Positions 1-12,200 of a DNA stretch of 64,000 nt are shown here, one piece after another. Location of the stretch: the NCBI GenBank assembly GCA_019096065.1, contig JAGUCH010000003.1:3658001-3722000 (forward strand), in the 5' to 3' direction. The stretch comes from Paracyclopina nana (taxonomy: Eukaryota > Arthropoda > Copepoda > Cyclopoida > Cyclopettidae). Within the stretch, counting starts at the first letter, position 1, and each line of letters begins with the position of its first letter. The translations under genes were made by a program, and so were the position numbers. Below the pieces are notes generated by a model. It made no database searches. It saw only the letters and a list, made by a program, of their open reading frames with translations, and was not told the DNA's origin.

Positions 1-92
1 TGAGTAGAAAAACGGGTGGTAGTACTGTGGTAGCAATATAATATCACGCCGAAATTAGTCGTAGATGTTGCTGTATTGGTCATGGAGGATGA

Positions 93-235
93 TTACAGAA
101 AAGAGCAGCAGATTATTAGGCACACAATTTGACTATAAAGAACAGCCATGTAGGAAGTAGTTGCAGCAATATGGCCTCCGTTGTTGTAAAAGCCCTGCGA
201 GTTCGGAGTGGGGATCGAATTTGGCTGATTAGGAT
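93..235 (-). CDS. Fas2: Fas2 terminal exon encoding a GPI-anchor signal
   Basis: A good acceptor (TTTTTTCGTAG) at 236 opens a phase-1-compatible exon of 47 residues plus TAA (95-93). The peptide is a Pro/Asn/Ser/Gly-rich spacer with small residues that could be an omega site (YNNGGHIAA). It ends in a hydrophobic, uncharged tail (MAVLYSQIVCLIICCSFL) directly before the stop. With no basic cytoplasmic residues after the hydrophobic stretch, this is a GPI-attachment signal rather than a transmembrane anchor. The ORF is too short for ordinary ORF calling and was found by following the phase from exon 12. Confidence 0.8.
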
Positions 236-3200
236 CTACGAAAAAAGACAGAAGATGTCACACGTACCCTACGACACTACACAGTTGCATTAAAGTCCCT
301 CGGAATATTTGTATAAAAGTAAAATGTAGCAGTAAGAGAATTAAGAGAAGAGAAGAGAGTAGATCATAGGCGAAAGTAGGATTTGATGATGCTCTTACCT
401 CTGGCCGTTTTGATCACCAAACGCGAGCTGGGCGAGAAGCCAATACTGTTGTGGGCCCTGATTTCAATAAGGTGATACGTGTTGGGATACAGGTTTGTGA
501 TGAGGTATCGCACATTGCCGGGGTGGGGGATTTCAGTGCGGAACAGGTCCCCTCGTCGCACCCACTGCATGCTGGAGGGGTCGAAGGTCACGGGGTAGAA
601 TGAGATTTCGAAAAAGTCGATGACTTCGCCATTGTCTTCGGGCAAGTACCAAGACAGCTCGTATCGATCAGAGGAGGTCAAGTTGAGCACTTCGTTCTCC
701 ATCACTTGACCCTGAAATAATAAAAGATCATATTTTTTTGAATTCCTTTGGCTGACGTCATGTCTGCATTTTTATGCGCATGCATGTTGGCTGTCATGTC
801 TCTCTTACCATGGTATTGATACGAGGCTTTTCTGGTGGTCCTCTTTGTGGCATTGTCAACTGCTTTCCTGCTCCCCATTCACTAAATCCAACAAGATTTT
901 TCGATCCAAATCGGAAATCGTACGTTGTTGTCGGCTGAAGGTTTTCCAAGATGTAGAATCCGGAGTTGCCTGCGCAGATAGCATAATATAAGATATAATA
1001 ACACTTACAGATTTTAATAATACTGATCCCCAAGATGGCATAGTGATTTGCTCAAGTCGAAAGTGCGCGCAAAACTAAACTCGATTGCCAGAAATGCCGA
1101 ATTGTCTTAATAGTGAAAAAATCCACTTCTGGTATTTTCTATGAATTGGCGCCATCCAAAGAGGCAGTGCTAAAATCCTGAACTACTGAGTAACTGGCTC
1201 CAGGCTGTATTGAGCACTTGAAAGGTCCACGGAAATCAACTTACTTGCTGGCCATACTCTTCGTTTGGCATTATCCCATTCTTTGGTCGACTCTTTGTAT
1301 TCCACAGCATAGGAATCAATAGGCAGGCCTCCAGTGTTATGCGGTGGCACAAATCTGAATTGGATCGTCGTGGCTGTCACCTTGTCAGTCACGGATTGCT
1401 GGATCGTTCCTGGCTCTTTGGCCTCTAATAGCTCAATCTCGTAAAATGCCTCTCCGTGGGGGTTGATCGCCTTGCAGGTATACCGGCCGTAATACTGCAA
1501 ATCCAGGGGAGTGACAATCAGATCTGATCGAGGCCCGTGGCCATACACGCGATAATTGCGGTCAATGATTTCTCGGTTGATTTCCCGGTCGCGATACCAC
1601 CAAGTGATGGTGGCATTGGGTATGGCTGTGGCAATGCATGTCAAGTTGATCGGGTTCTGGTCCCAGCTCCATTGCTCCGACATCGGTTGCTCCTCAAACG
1701 TAGGTGGAAATTCGACCTGTGGACAAAAATAAAAATGTGCATTTTCGAAAAGTTATGATCTCAAATCCTATACCTGGATGTGACCAGATTTGAAGAATTG
1801 CCCACCCTCGTTTCGGGCTTGGCACTCGTACAATCCATCATCTTTGCGCTGCACTCCGTTGATAATCAACTCCGAGACCTTCCATCTATCAAGCAGAAAA
1901 GTGATATCAACTCGCGAGCATTTGGCAAGAAAATTCCTGACTTACTCCTGCTCTCCTTCAGTATAATCCGGGGCTCGTTCCACTCTCTCCTCCACGTAAA
2001 TCCTGTCATCGTCAGGCTGCCCTCCGATTACGTAAGGCTCGCTGCGCAGCACACGAGAGAAAATTAGATCTAATAGGCAGATATGCGCGCATTGTCACAA
2101 CTCACTTGCGAGACCATTTTCTCCAAATTATGTCAGGCAAGGGGTCACCAGAGGCTTTGCAGACAATCCTGCCCTCGGGGTGATTGATGGGCAGAGTCTT
2201 GTTGTACAGCTCTTGCACTTTGGGCCGGATCACCACGTCCAAGAAGGACTGGGCCTCGATCCTTCCAGCCGCATTCTCGGCTATGCAAGTGTACATGCCC
2301 TCGTCTTGCCTCCTCAGCTGGTAAGCAATTAAGTGGCCTGTGTTTTCCTCCAAAATCCAGCTGAAAAGAGGACATGTTGCTGAAAGATGTGGCAACACAT
2401 TGCTCTTATTATATAATGTATATGCTTTCTCCTACAAGATATTCTTGGGCTGAAAATGGAGAGAGATGTGTTTACCCTTCTTTGTCGGTGGCATCGATGC
2501 CATACTGATCCACCCAGGTGTACTGAGGGTGAGGAATGCCACTGCTCTCACAATGGAACTCGGCCCTCTCAATTTCGATTCCTTTGACTGGGCCTGGCAA
2601 CCTGACCCACTCGGGAGGCACTTGAACCTAAACAATAAGATTATAGGGTGCGACATGACAAATGGGAATTTAATTACGACACGTGGGTTTGTGCTGCAAG
2701 ATCGAGTGCTTGAAACGTTCTCACACGTGATAATGTCAACCGTGGCTTAAACATGCTGTTGTTGACTTGGGGCTTTTATTCTCTAAATGGGGCAGATAAA
2801 TTCCCCACTCGGATCCCATGGGGCAACTTCCTCCCCCTGGAAAAACACAGCTCCCTTTCAAACGAATAATTAAGTTTGCTTGACCAAAAAAGGGGTTAGG
2901 TAAAAAAAAAGCGAGTCCAATGAACTTCTTTTTCTTGTCTGGACTTGGAATGGGGCAAAATCAATGGAAGAAGATAGAGTGTTTATTCCCAGGCTGCTGC
3001 ATCAGGAAAGTTGTGTGTCTACTCTGTGTGGTAGACAACAACCGCAAACTCCTTTCTGCTTTTGCCCTTTAGCATACTACATGGTACCAACTACAACATC
3101 GGCGGATCTACAGTTTAATTAATGCTTCTTTGTGAATGTACTTGTGCGCCCCAGGGGGCCAAAAACAAGTCCATTATGCTATATTAATCTTGTACACTAT

Positions 3201-6200
3201 GCTATGAAAAAGTGAATGCACACGGTTATTGTTTTGGCAATAACCCACGCCCAATAGTGTGTCGGTGCCGTACGGGCACGCCCGTGCCGCGCAGCTGAGG
3301 TGAACATCGGGCGCGCGCTCGATTTCTAGCTAACTCACCTCCAATTTAATGTCTCTTTCTTCAAGGCTGCCAGTCTCAAGGACCCTGGCACGACAAGTGT
3401 AAGTGCCCGCGTCATTGCTGTCCACCTTTTTTATCAGCAGCCCGTCAGTTTCAATCACGTATCGATCCCCTAGAACATGAAGAAGATTTCCTTGGTAAAG
3501 CTGATTACACACATTTCATTGGAACATCTGACAGCGAAGTATTTTTAGAAAAGGACAAGATTTGGTTTGGGGATGTTGGCGTAATTTCCTGTTTAGTCCT
3601 AGCAGCATTTTTAATTATACAATATGTTACTGGAGTCAGTCTAGCTATTTTCGCCCTCGAGGAGGAAATTGTAAAGCAGCAAGCTTGCAAACAATATCCC
3701 CTTTTTCGAGATATTCATCTAAGATTTTCCATTTGAAAGGGTAGAAAAAAGTACTGATGCTGAGTATTGATCTCCCATGAGGAGCTTTCACACTTTTTTC
3801 GGTTCACTCTAGAATTAACGTCTTCCAACCCTTCTACCACTTTTGCAGCACATTTCACGGGTCTTTCCAATGGTTTTTTTGTCTTAAAGCTCTCCCTGGA
3901 GGACATACTCAATACATATTCTTTTTTTTTCAGAGCATATAAAACTGTCCAGATATCTCTTTCATTTCTGCAAGTTCAGCTCTATTTTCTGGTCTGGTAT
4001 GAGAAAAATTACAAGGATTCGACTCTGCAGGGGGTCAATTTATAACAAGTACATACATAAAGTACTTGAAAAATCTTATTAATGGCGTTGATTCATAGCA
4101 TTTGTAATTCAAGTAGACTCCCCCTTCCATTGCATAGCAATAAAAAACCAAGTCATTACATTTGTGGGGTTGCTGGTAAATTTTCCCCTCAATTTTTGGA
4201 GCACTATGGGAAAACACGATTTAAATTAGGCTTCGGTGGCAACCCAAAACCTCAAGAGTGCAAAGAAGAAACTTCAATTTGTGCAAAGTCATTCTTAGCT
4301 TTTTATGAAGCTCTTTGCATGGTGGTACGCATGGAGGGGGCACAATTGTAAATAAAGGCAATGATATTCTTTGTGTCAACTCGTGCATGAAATATGAAAA
4401 AATAGGAACGATCGATCACTGATCCTGATCAGTCACAAAAAATGGATTAACTTTTTGAGTAATTGAGCTAGCGCCATAAATACTTAATTACCCAAGGGTT
4501 CATTTTTATGAGACTCGTGCCAATTGAGTTTTAATTCATCCCGAAGTAAATCTCAATCCCACGGGTTTAATAACGCGCATGCACTAAATAGCCATTAGGG
4601 TTGTAAACATGAGTGAGCCATAAATTGGCTGCTTTTTTACAATCATACGCTAAATTGCTGCACACCATCAACTCTCGTATGGCAGAGCAAGGTGAAAATT
4701 GGCCAATTTTTTAGTATCTGTAATTACTCCTGATTTCCTCCATTTTGAAAAAAATAATTTACCTGTACACTTTATGAGGTTTCGCTTTAGACAGCCGACT
4801 TGCTAAGTGGGACGCTTATTGCACGTATAATAAGGCACAAAGCTTGCGCTCCTCTTCGTCGCAAAGTGAAGCTAAGCATGGCAAATCAAGATGGCAACCA
4901 TACATATGTAAAATAAACCATGTCAAACTGAAACTTGGCAAAACAGTCAGCTGACGTCAGCGCTAGATTGGTTAACGCGCGCGCTTACTCACAAGTAGCC
5001 CGGCCGGGTCGTGACCTCATCAAAGAGCGCGCGCGTAGGCGCACATGCAAGGCAACCATTATAAGCTGTTATTTTATGGCGAGTTTTCCTCGCTTTTTCG
5101 TGGAATATGGGAACAAGCTCTTAATGACCCGAGCAAAAATGCCCAAACGTGACACCAAAAACCATCCGGTTATTTAGCAATTTTCCGCTGCTGCTAGAAA
5201 ATGCCAAAAGCCTAAGTGCTGCTCGCAAATGATGATTAAGTTAATTTGCTGAAATTGGCCTCATGATTAATGAATGTTGGCAGCGGAAATTTTTCCATTT
5301 ACACTCAGGGCTTGTGCTCTCTAATCATGACCGCGCCGATTATCATGAAGAAGGTGTCAAGATTTCATAAATCTTGATGTTGATCCGCGCGCGAGCGCGA
5401 GTGCAAAAATGAGTCTGGAATTTCTGCTTTTAAACCGCATTATAGTATCTTTGAAGTAATTCGATATGGTCACACACTACCACGCAATGACCGGGCTTTT
5501 TCTGCGCGTTGCATGAAGAGACTGAGATCATGATTGCAGCTCACCACCGCGCACACTGGGCCGAAAGAAGAAAAATACACGCCAAGCCAGAAACAAGAAA
5601 ATAAAAAGCTCGACCGAAATTACATTTTTTGCTGCATGCTCCAAGTTGCGGCTGACCAGGTTCGACCTTTTTTCTACCAGGATTTTCCAGTGTGGGCAAC
5701 AATATTTGGGGCTCAAATCAAGCCTGACAACCGTGAAACATGCTTGGCACCCAAAAAACTGGCTACACGAATTGCTACATTTCATCCTAGGCTATGGCAA
5801 CGTTTTTAATTACTAGCCAGGAAATCATCTCTTCATTATCTTGATTATAACGATAAAGCTTTTTTTGCCATGCTGAAGATGCTAATCACATGTTGTTGGA
5901 AAAGAGTTCCATTGGCTGTCACGCAACCGGCCAAGAATGACCAAGAAAACATCACCGATTTGGCATTGCATTAATCTTGCAAAGTGCCCAAAAGCTGCAA
6001 AGATTCGCCTTTCTGCGCAGAGTGGCCCAAGCAAGTCTGCAGAGCCACAACATGTTGCCTTTGAAGTAAAAAGCCGGTGGTTTATCAAAAAGGGATTTGT
6101 TTGCTCAGAAGAGAGTATCACATGAAAAAAACCATCATCATCATCCAGGGTGAGCACAATCAAAAAGACAAGTGGGGGATCCCTGAATCCTTCTTATCAG

Positions 6201-9200
6201 TTTGGTGCCACAGCTCTTAGCTCTGCCAGAGTGGCAAGGAAAGGGAGAGAGCAGCTCCAAGAGATCATAGGCCATATCCAAGGCCACACATGGCACACCA
6301 TTTTGTGCCCAAGCAACCAAGGAAATCCCCTCTTTCCCTCTCTAGCTCTGTCCAATCTCTTAGCTCTTGAGTCAACAGGCAGAACTTGAAGTCATGCCAG
6401 CCATCCAACACCATCAGGGAAAAGAAAACTTTTTCTCCCCTCATCTCCTTTTTTTGTGAAGGCTTAAAAACGCTTGCATTATTCTCAGAGCAGAGTGCAA
6501 TTTCTACCAAAGTTTTTCAAAACAAACCGAGTTAACCGAGCGCGGGCGCGCGAAACTGGAAAGTAAACAAATCCTTTGCGAAACCGCCAAACATTCAAGT
6601 TTGCCGGCTTTGTTTTTCCGCCAAGTCCTCAAAGTTCTCCAGCAGTGAATAGGACGTTTGTACATGGAAATTCGAGATCAAGGGCCTGATTATCCATAGA
6701 AATTCTCTAGTATGTTCTTCTCCATACAGACGAAGGCCAGGTTTAGAGTATATTGAATTTGGAGCCAGCTCCATTCACAAAATAAATTGAGACGCGCGCT
6801 ATGCTGTCCCTGTCACAGCTTTTTAAAGGCCAAAAGAGACATTTTTGGTTGCGCCAGCAAAGGAAACAAACTTTTTTATTGGATGTTGCTCCTACACTAC
6901 AGTTTAGGGCCCTTTTAGTGCCTGTACTACAAAAGGAGGACCTGTTAGACTGGAAGTCTGTCTTCTTCTACTTTTTGTTGCTCTCGCATTGCAATATAGC
7001 AAGAAAAATATTGGATTTTCCCAAGGGAGTCTGTTGTAGAAGTAGTGAGATGTTTGGTTTACTTCAGAGTCACATCAAAACACACTTATTGCGTGGAGGA
7101 GGAGTAGCATAAGAAAAGCCATTTCGGAATATGGGCTAAGCAAATAGTGTACATAGGGTATCAATTTTCACGACATTTGCGATTACTTTCCTCCCCTTTC
7201 CTTTTACTCGATCGATCAATCCAGTAAATCTCGAGATGTGGCTACTAGTTTTTTTTTAGATGAAAGCCTCCAATAGTGAATGGCTCCTTCATTTCCAATT
7301 CGAAACTTTCCATGCATGTAGTATTTGATGGAAAGCTCTCGGCCTAATTAAAGTTGCCACCTGCTGATTTGAAGAGCTGAAGAAGCTATCAACTTCTGAG
7401 CTTTGTGGGACACATTTCAAGCATACGGTTGAGCAAGTCCCCTGAGGCTCTTTATCATTCTGTGACACCAACTAGCTGATAGTGGTAGTACTTTTGATAC
7501 ACTATTGACAGAAAAATAGAGAGAATATGGTGCAAAAACTCAACTCTTCCATCTTCATCAAGATCAGTGCTATACCCAAATGTAACTCTATAAACGTGAT
7601 GGACGACTCGTCGTCGTTGATGATGATACACGATGCACAAGTGTCACCATGTGACTGTACTAGATGCATCAATATCTATCTACTTTTGAGGTATGTTATT
7701 ATAATACTATCATAACAACAACAGCAGCAGCAGCTAAGAAAAAAGCTGACTTTCATACTATAAGGTAGCACAAGAAGTCTCTGTGTATCTACATCTCTTA
7801 ATGGCATTATAACAACGTGTATGTACTTCAATATACTGTAGCTAGTGTGCACTTGACGCCCACGTGCGTGTGCCACCGTGCACTATAATACACACTGCCA
7901 TAAACTAATTCTGTATTACAGATGTGCTTTCTGAATTGCTTGCTAAAAAACTGGAGTTGTTGTGGAAAGAACAAGTTTCAATGAAAGATGATTTACTAAC
8001 ACGAAATTAGCTGAAAAAATGATTTAAAACATAATCAAGCTTCAGTCTGCGAGTTATGAGCAATAAGGGGAAAAGCAAGACATTTGATATACTAGGTACT
8101 CGAAGCAAAAATTGAGTTTTAACGAGGAGCTGCGGGAGCAATCTGATCCCTCAAAAGAAGCTTTGTTGTACAGCTACCTTGCGTGCTGCTCAATATAATT
8201 TACTATTGCTAGTGGTGGTTGATACACGTAGTATCTAAAGCCATCTGATTGATGATGTTGATGAGTTGTAATGTAGTCTGGAGCAAAAAGGGCTGGCTTC
8301 ATGCTTCATGGAGACGTGAGTGCCAATTGGTTCAAAGAATGGCACCACCTACCCCATCACAACAACGTAGTAGCAGTGATGATATGATGTGACCCAAACA
8401 TGAGACTATTTTTCCATGGCTCCCAAAGGGGTTTACAAATAACATTTGCAATGCTTGCTGCTCTCATGAATACAATACAAATACATCATGGCACACAACT
8501 GAATCCATTCCTAATGACCCCAATCTAATTAGAAGTACATATATGTACAGCACTACATTTATTTAGGCGTATTTTTACCTCCTTCTCGAATAGGCATGAT
8601 GGATGGCTGTCCCCCTGTTTGGAAATGGTAGTCAAGAAAAGTGGAAGAAAATAACAGAGTGAGGAAAAAAGGCGAGCAGAGAGAAAATCGATACGTAGCC
8701 GCGAACGTTTGGGCTATATAGGCTATATAATTTAGATTGGTGCGTGTGCCTACCTGTTGACACAATGAGGCTCTCCTTAAGCCAGTCAATTGTAGCCGGC
8801 GGAGAAGCTCGGACAACGCAACGAATCTTGTAATCCGTATGAATGACCGCGTTCTGCTCCGTTGGTGCATCATCCCAAGTAATGCCAACTGAAAAGAGGA
8901 GCACAATTTCAATTGAGTACTATTAAGAGTTCACTTTTTAGGCAAGATCTGCAGGTTTTTGTTTACGGTCGGAATTACGATGCTACCAGGCTCTAGCTTG
9001 TTCTCATAAACATTTCTGTAAGGTAAGCAAGGCACTTTGCGCGCTCATATCTCAGCATCTACTCGTCCGATTGGAACCAAAATTGGAGGAATTCATAAGG
9101 TCATATTGAAGAATATTCATGCCAATTTTCATCCGGATTGGAGGACGCTAAGGCCGCCTTACTTAAAGTAAGGCAAATCAGTTAAGCAAAGGAGAAAAAT

Positions 9201-12200
9201 CAGCCACCTCCTTAGAGTTCTCCGATCCGGATGAAATTTTGCATGTAGATTCTTCAATATGCTCTAATGAATACCTCCAAATTTGGTTCCAATCGGCTCT
9301 GTACTTACTGATCGAGTTATGAGCTTCCAAAGTGCCTTGCTTTGCTTACTGCCTGCCTTACTGAGTTTTATGAGAACAAGCTTCTAAGAAACTATTTTCA
9401 CCACTCGCCATCCAAAAATGCCAAAATGGTGAAGTAATGAGAAAATCCATTTCTGGTTATTGGGCCGTTCAAACTGGTAGAGGAATAGTCTGAAACCCTT
9501 AAAAATTACAAGGCCACTCTCAGCAATTGAGCCTTTTCTGGGAAAAAGGCCAGGTCTGTGCTAACTGTTGCTTGCAAAAGCAATATAATTTTCGGCCCTA
9601 ACTTTGAGCTAGTTCTGCGCTGCTAAACTTGTTTAGAACAGCTGCTCGCCATGGCCATTGAGGCCAGTGAGCTGAGAACCATTTGCACAGTGGAGTGACT
9701 CGTTATTTTTGGGTTGAAAGAAAAAAGGAAAAGGTGGCTTACTAAAAGTGGAAATCTGGACTTCGGCGTGCATTTCCTCGTTGGTGGCATAGATGCCTCT
9801 GCATTTGTACGTTCCAGAGTCTTCTTCCCTCAAGTCTTTGATGAAAAGCATGATCGCCGCGTCTCCAGGCTGCTCCTCGGTGTAGACCCTATAATTGAAG
9901 CATGAATAATGAATTTCCATTCTGGCGGATTTTTCAACTGCCAGCTAATTTCAATATAAGTTGTATATATCAAACATCAACTTTGGTTGCTACATTCAGA
10001 AAACCCTTTAATTTAACCGGTTCTTCTTCTAAGTTCGATTTTTAAAATACGATATTGTATTTATCAAAGAGGAGTGCAAAAGCAATGTCATGCAAAATGG
10101 TCCAGGACAAGTGTTTTTTTGGACAGAAGACAAAATATGTAGATATTCAGTGATTTATGGTGCAAAATTTCCAATTGAGTTAATTTTGACGGATGATGGA
10201 TACAGCTAAGGTACAATGTACGTAGGGGAGGGATATTGTTGCAATTGTACAATTTTTAGGGTGGCTTTGATTACATTTTTCAAAAAGTCTCACTCTCTAG
10301 GCTGACTAATCAATGAAAACGACAATGCATCTCTGACAGTCGTACATGTGAGAGATTCGAAAATAAAAAAGCTTTTCTTTCTTTCATGTTCGAGACTTTG
10401 TAGTAAGCCTTTGTTAACTCTAAATATACAACTAAAGCTAGATGCAGAAATAGTAAAATTACAAAAGGGCACAACTGTATAAGTAGTATTTTTAGCGGGC
10501 CATTTTCTCGCGAAAATGCACGTAGGTTTTTTGGGTACATTTTTACCTTGTGCTATAGTTCCTGTGGGAAAGCAAAATTAGAGTCGGTTAGTAGGCGAGA
10601 AAAGAGGAGAAAAAGTGTGCAATGACAAAAGTGCATATATGAAGCTGCAATTGCATTATTAAGTATATGGCGTAGCTTAAAGTGCAGTAATAATAAGTGA
10701 TTTTAATCTGGAGAGCCATAGATGTGTGACATCTGTCACGCTCAATTTATCACTGTGAAATACAGTTTAAGCTGCTTTTTCACGTTGTAGTATATGCAAT
10801 TGAGAAAAATCTATCTGCTCCATGGCATCAGTAAATCAGCAGGTGGTCATCATTTCAATGAGTGATTTTTACAAATCGCTGCTGCTGCTGCGACAACAAC
10901 GTGATCACAACAATGGGCTCGTCCTCCAAAAATTAGGGCTCCAATTGAGCAGAAAAAAGTAATGCGTTTCTTGTCCAAGAGGAAATATTATCCAGCTTGT
11001 TCTCACTCGAAAAAATTGTGAAGCAGCAACAAAAGCCTTGCTTGGCCTTAAAAAATGAAAATATTTGCTTCTGAAGCGCCATCTACATATTTAAGCATCA
11101 AAGAAAGGTTCGACCTGCGCGCTGCCATTTTTTGAAAACCAATTGTAAACAAAGTTGTGACCGGCGCTCTGGCTCCTCGCTCATAACAATAACAAACACA
11201 ACTATAAAGGAAGCGCACAACGTTGATTATGCCATTTTAACCTAAAACATTACGACATGCATTTTTCAAATGGCATTCGTATTACGTTTTGAGTGAGCAT
11301 GTTAGCTTCATTGTACTTCAGTACTTCTTTGAATGAGAACAAGCCGAGGAAAAACGAGATGGAGGTATATAGCAGCTAGCAGCCATGTGCCATCTAGTAA
11401 TATGGTTTATAGTGTGTGGCGGAATTACCTGTCATCTTCAGGAATGCTCTCGCCATTCGACTTGAACCACTTGAGATCTTTCACCAGTTTGGGATTGGGA
11501 ACGTTGGCCTTGCAAGTGAAGAAGAGATTCTTTCCGACGGCCTTAATGTGAGGCCCTTCAGGCTTGATGATCAACTCGTTGCTCGTTTCTCTCCGATGGT
11601 GACGGTTCCCACCGTGAACGACACCTGCAAAACAGTGACAAATGGGCTGTTGTAAGTAAAATCCATTATTGGAACCCCCGCCTATTATACAACGGCTCTA
11701 AAGTGCGACAATGGCAGAAATGTGCCACAGTGAGCACAATACCGTAGTCTAGTAAACGTGCGTTTTTAACCCCTTTCATAGATGGCAGAATTAAAATGCC
11801 GAAAATGCTTTTGTTTATGAGATTGGCGGAAAATTAACAGGGCATTATTTGAAATTGGTAAAAATGCATCATCACACAGGATCCATTTAGCGAATTGAAA
11901 AGATAAGTGATATTGGGCTTTTTTTCAAGTCATTGTCTTGCATCCTACAATTTATCGTTGCGTCATTCTTGTTGCTACACTATCAGACCAACAAAGTATT
12001 CTGTAGCATGTTTTATGTAGCAAGACCAGTGTGCCCTTTTCAAATATAGTATCAGGAGCACAATGAAGTTTAATCGGCCGTGAGGTAAGTGAAAGCAACC
12101 AAACTCAAACAATCCCCCTTTTGTTGATGATCTGCATGAAATCCACCGTGTAGAGGACGTTTGTCACTGTCACAGTCTGGATCAAGATGTATCAATCCAT

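Larger units (their letters stand above)
3470..8753 (-). other. Fas2 intron 4 (between exons 4 and 5)
   Basis: This is 5.3 kb of AT-rich sequence without a convincing exon on either strand. It holds one copy of the CRE/E-box-like motif (4946-4960), a GC-rich patch around 4975-5050 and a short (CAG)n microsatellite at 7714-7734. I see nothing else. Confidence 0.6.
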
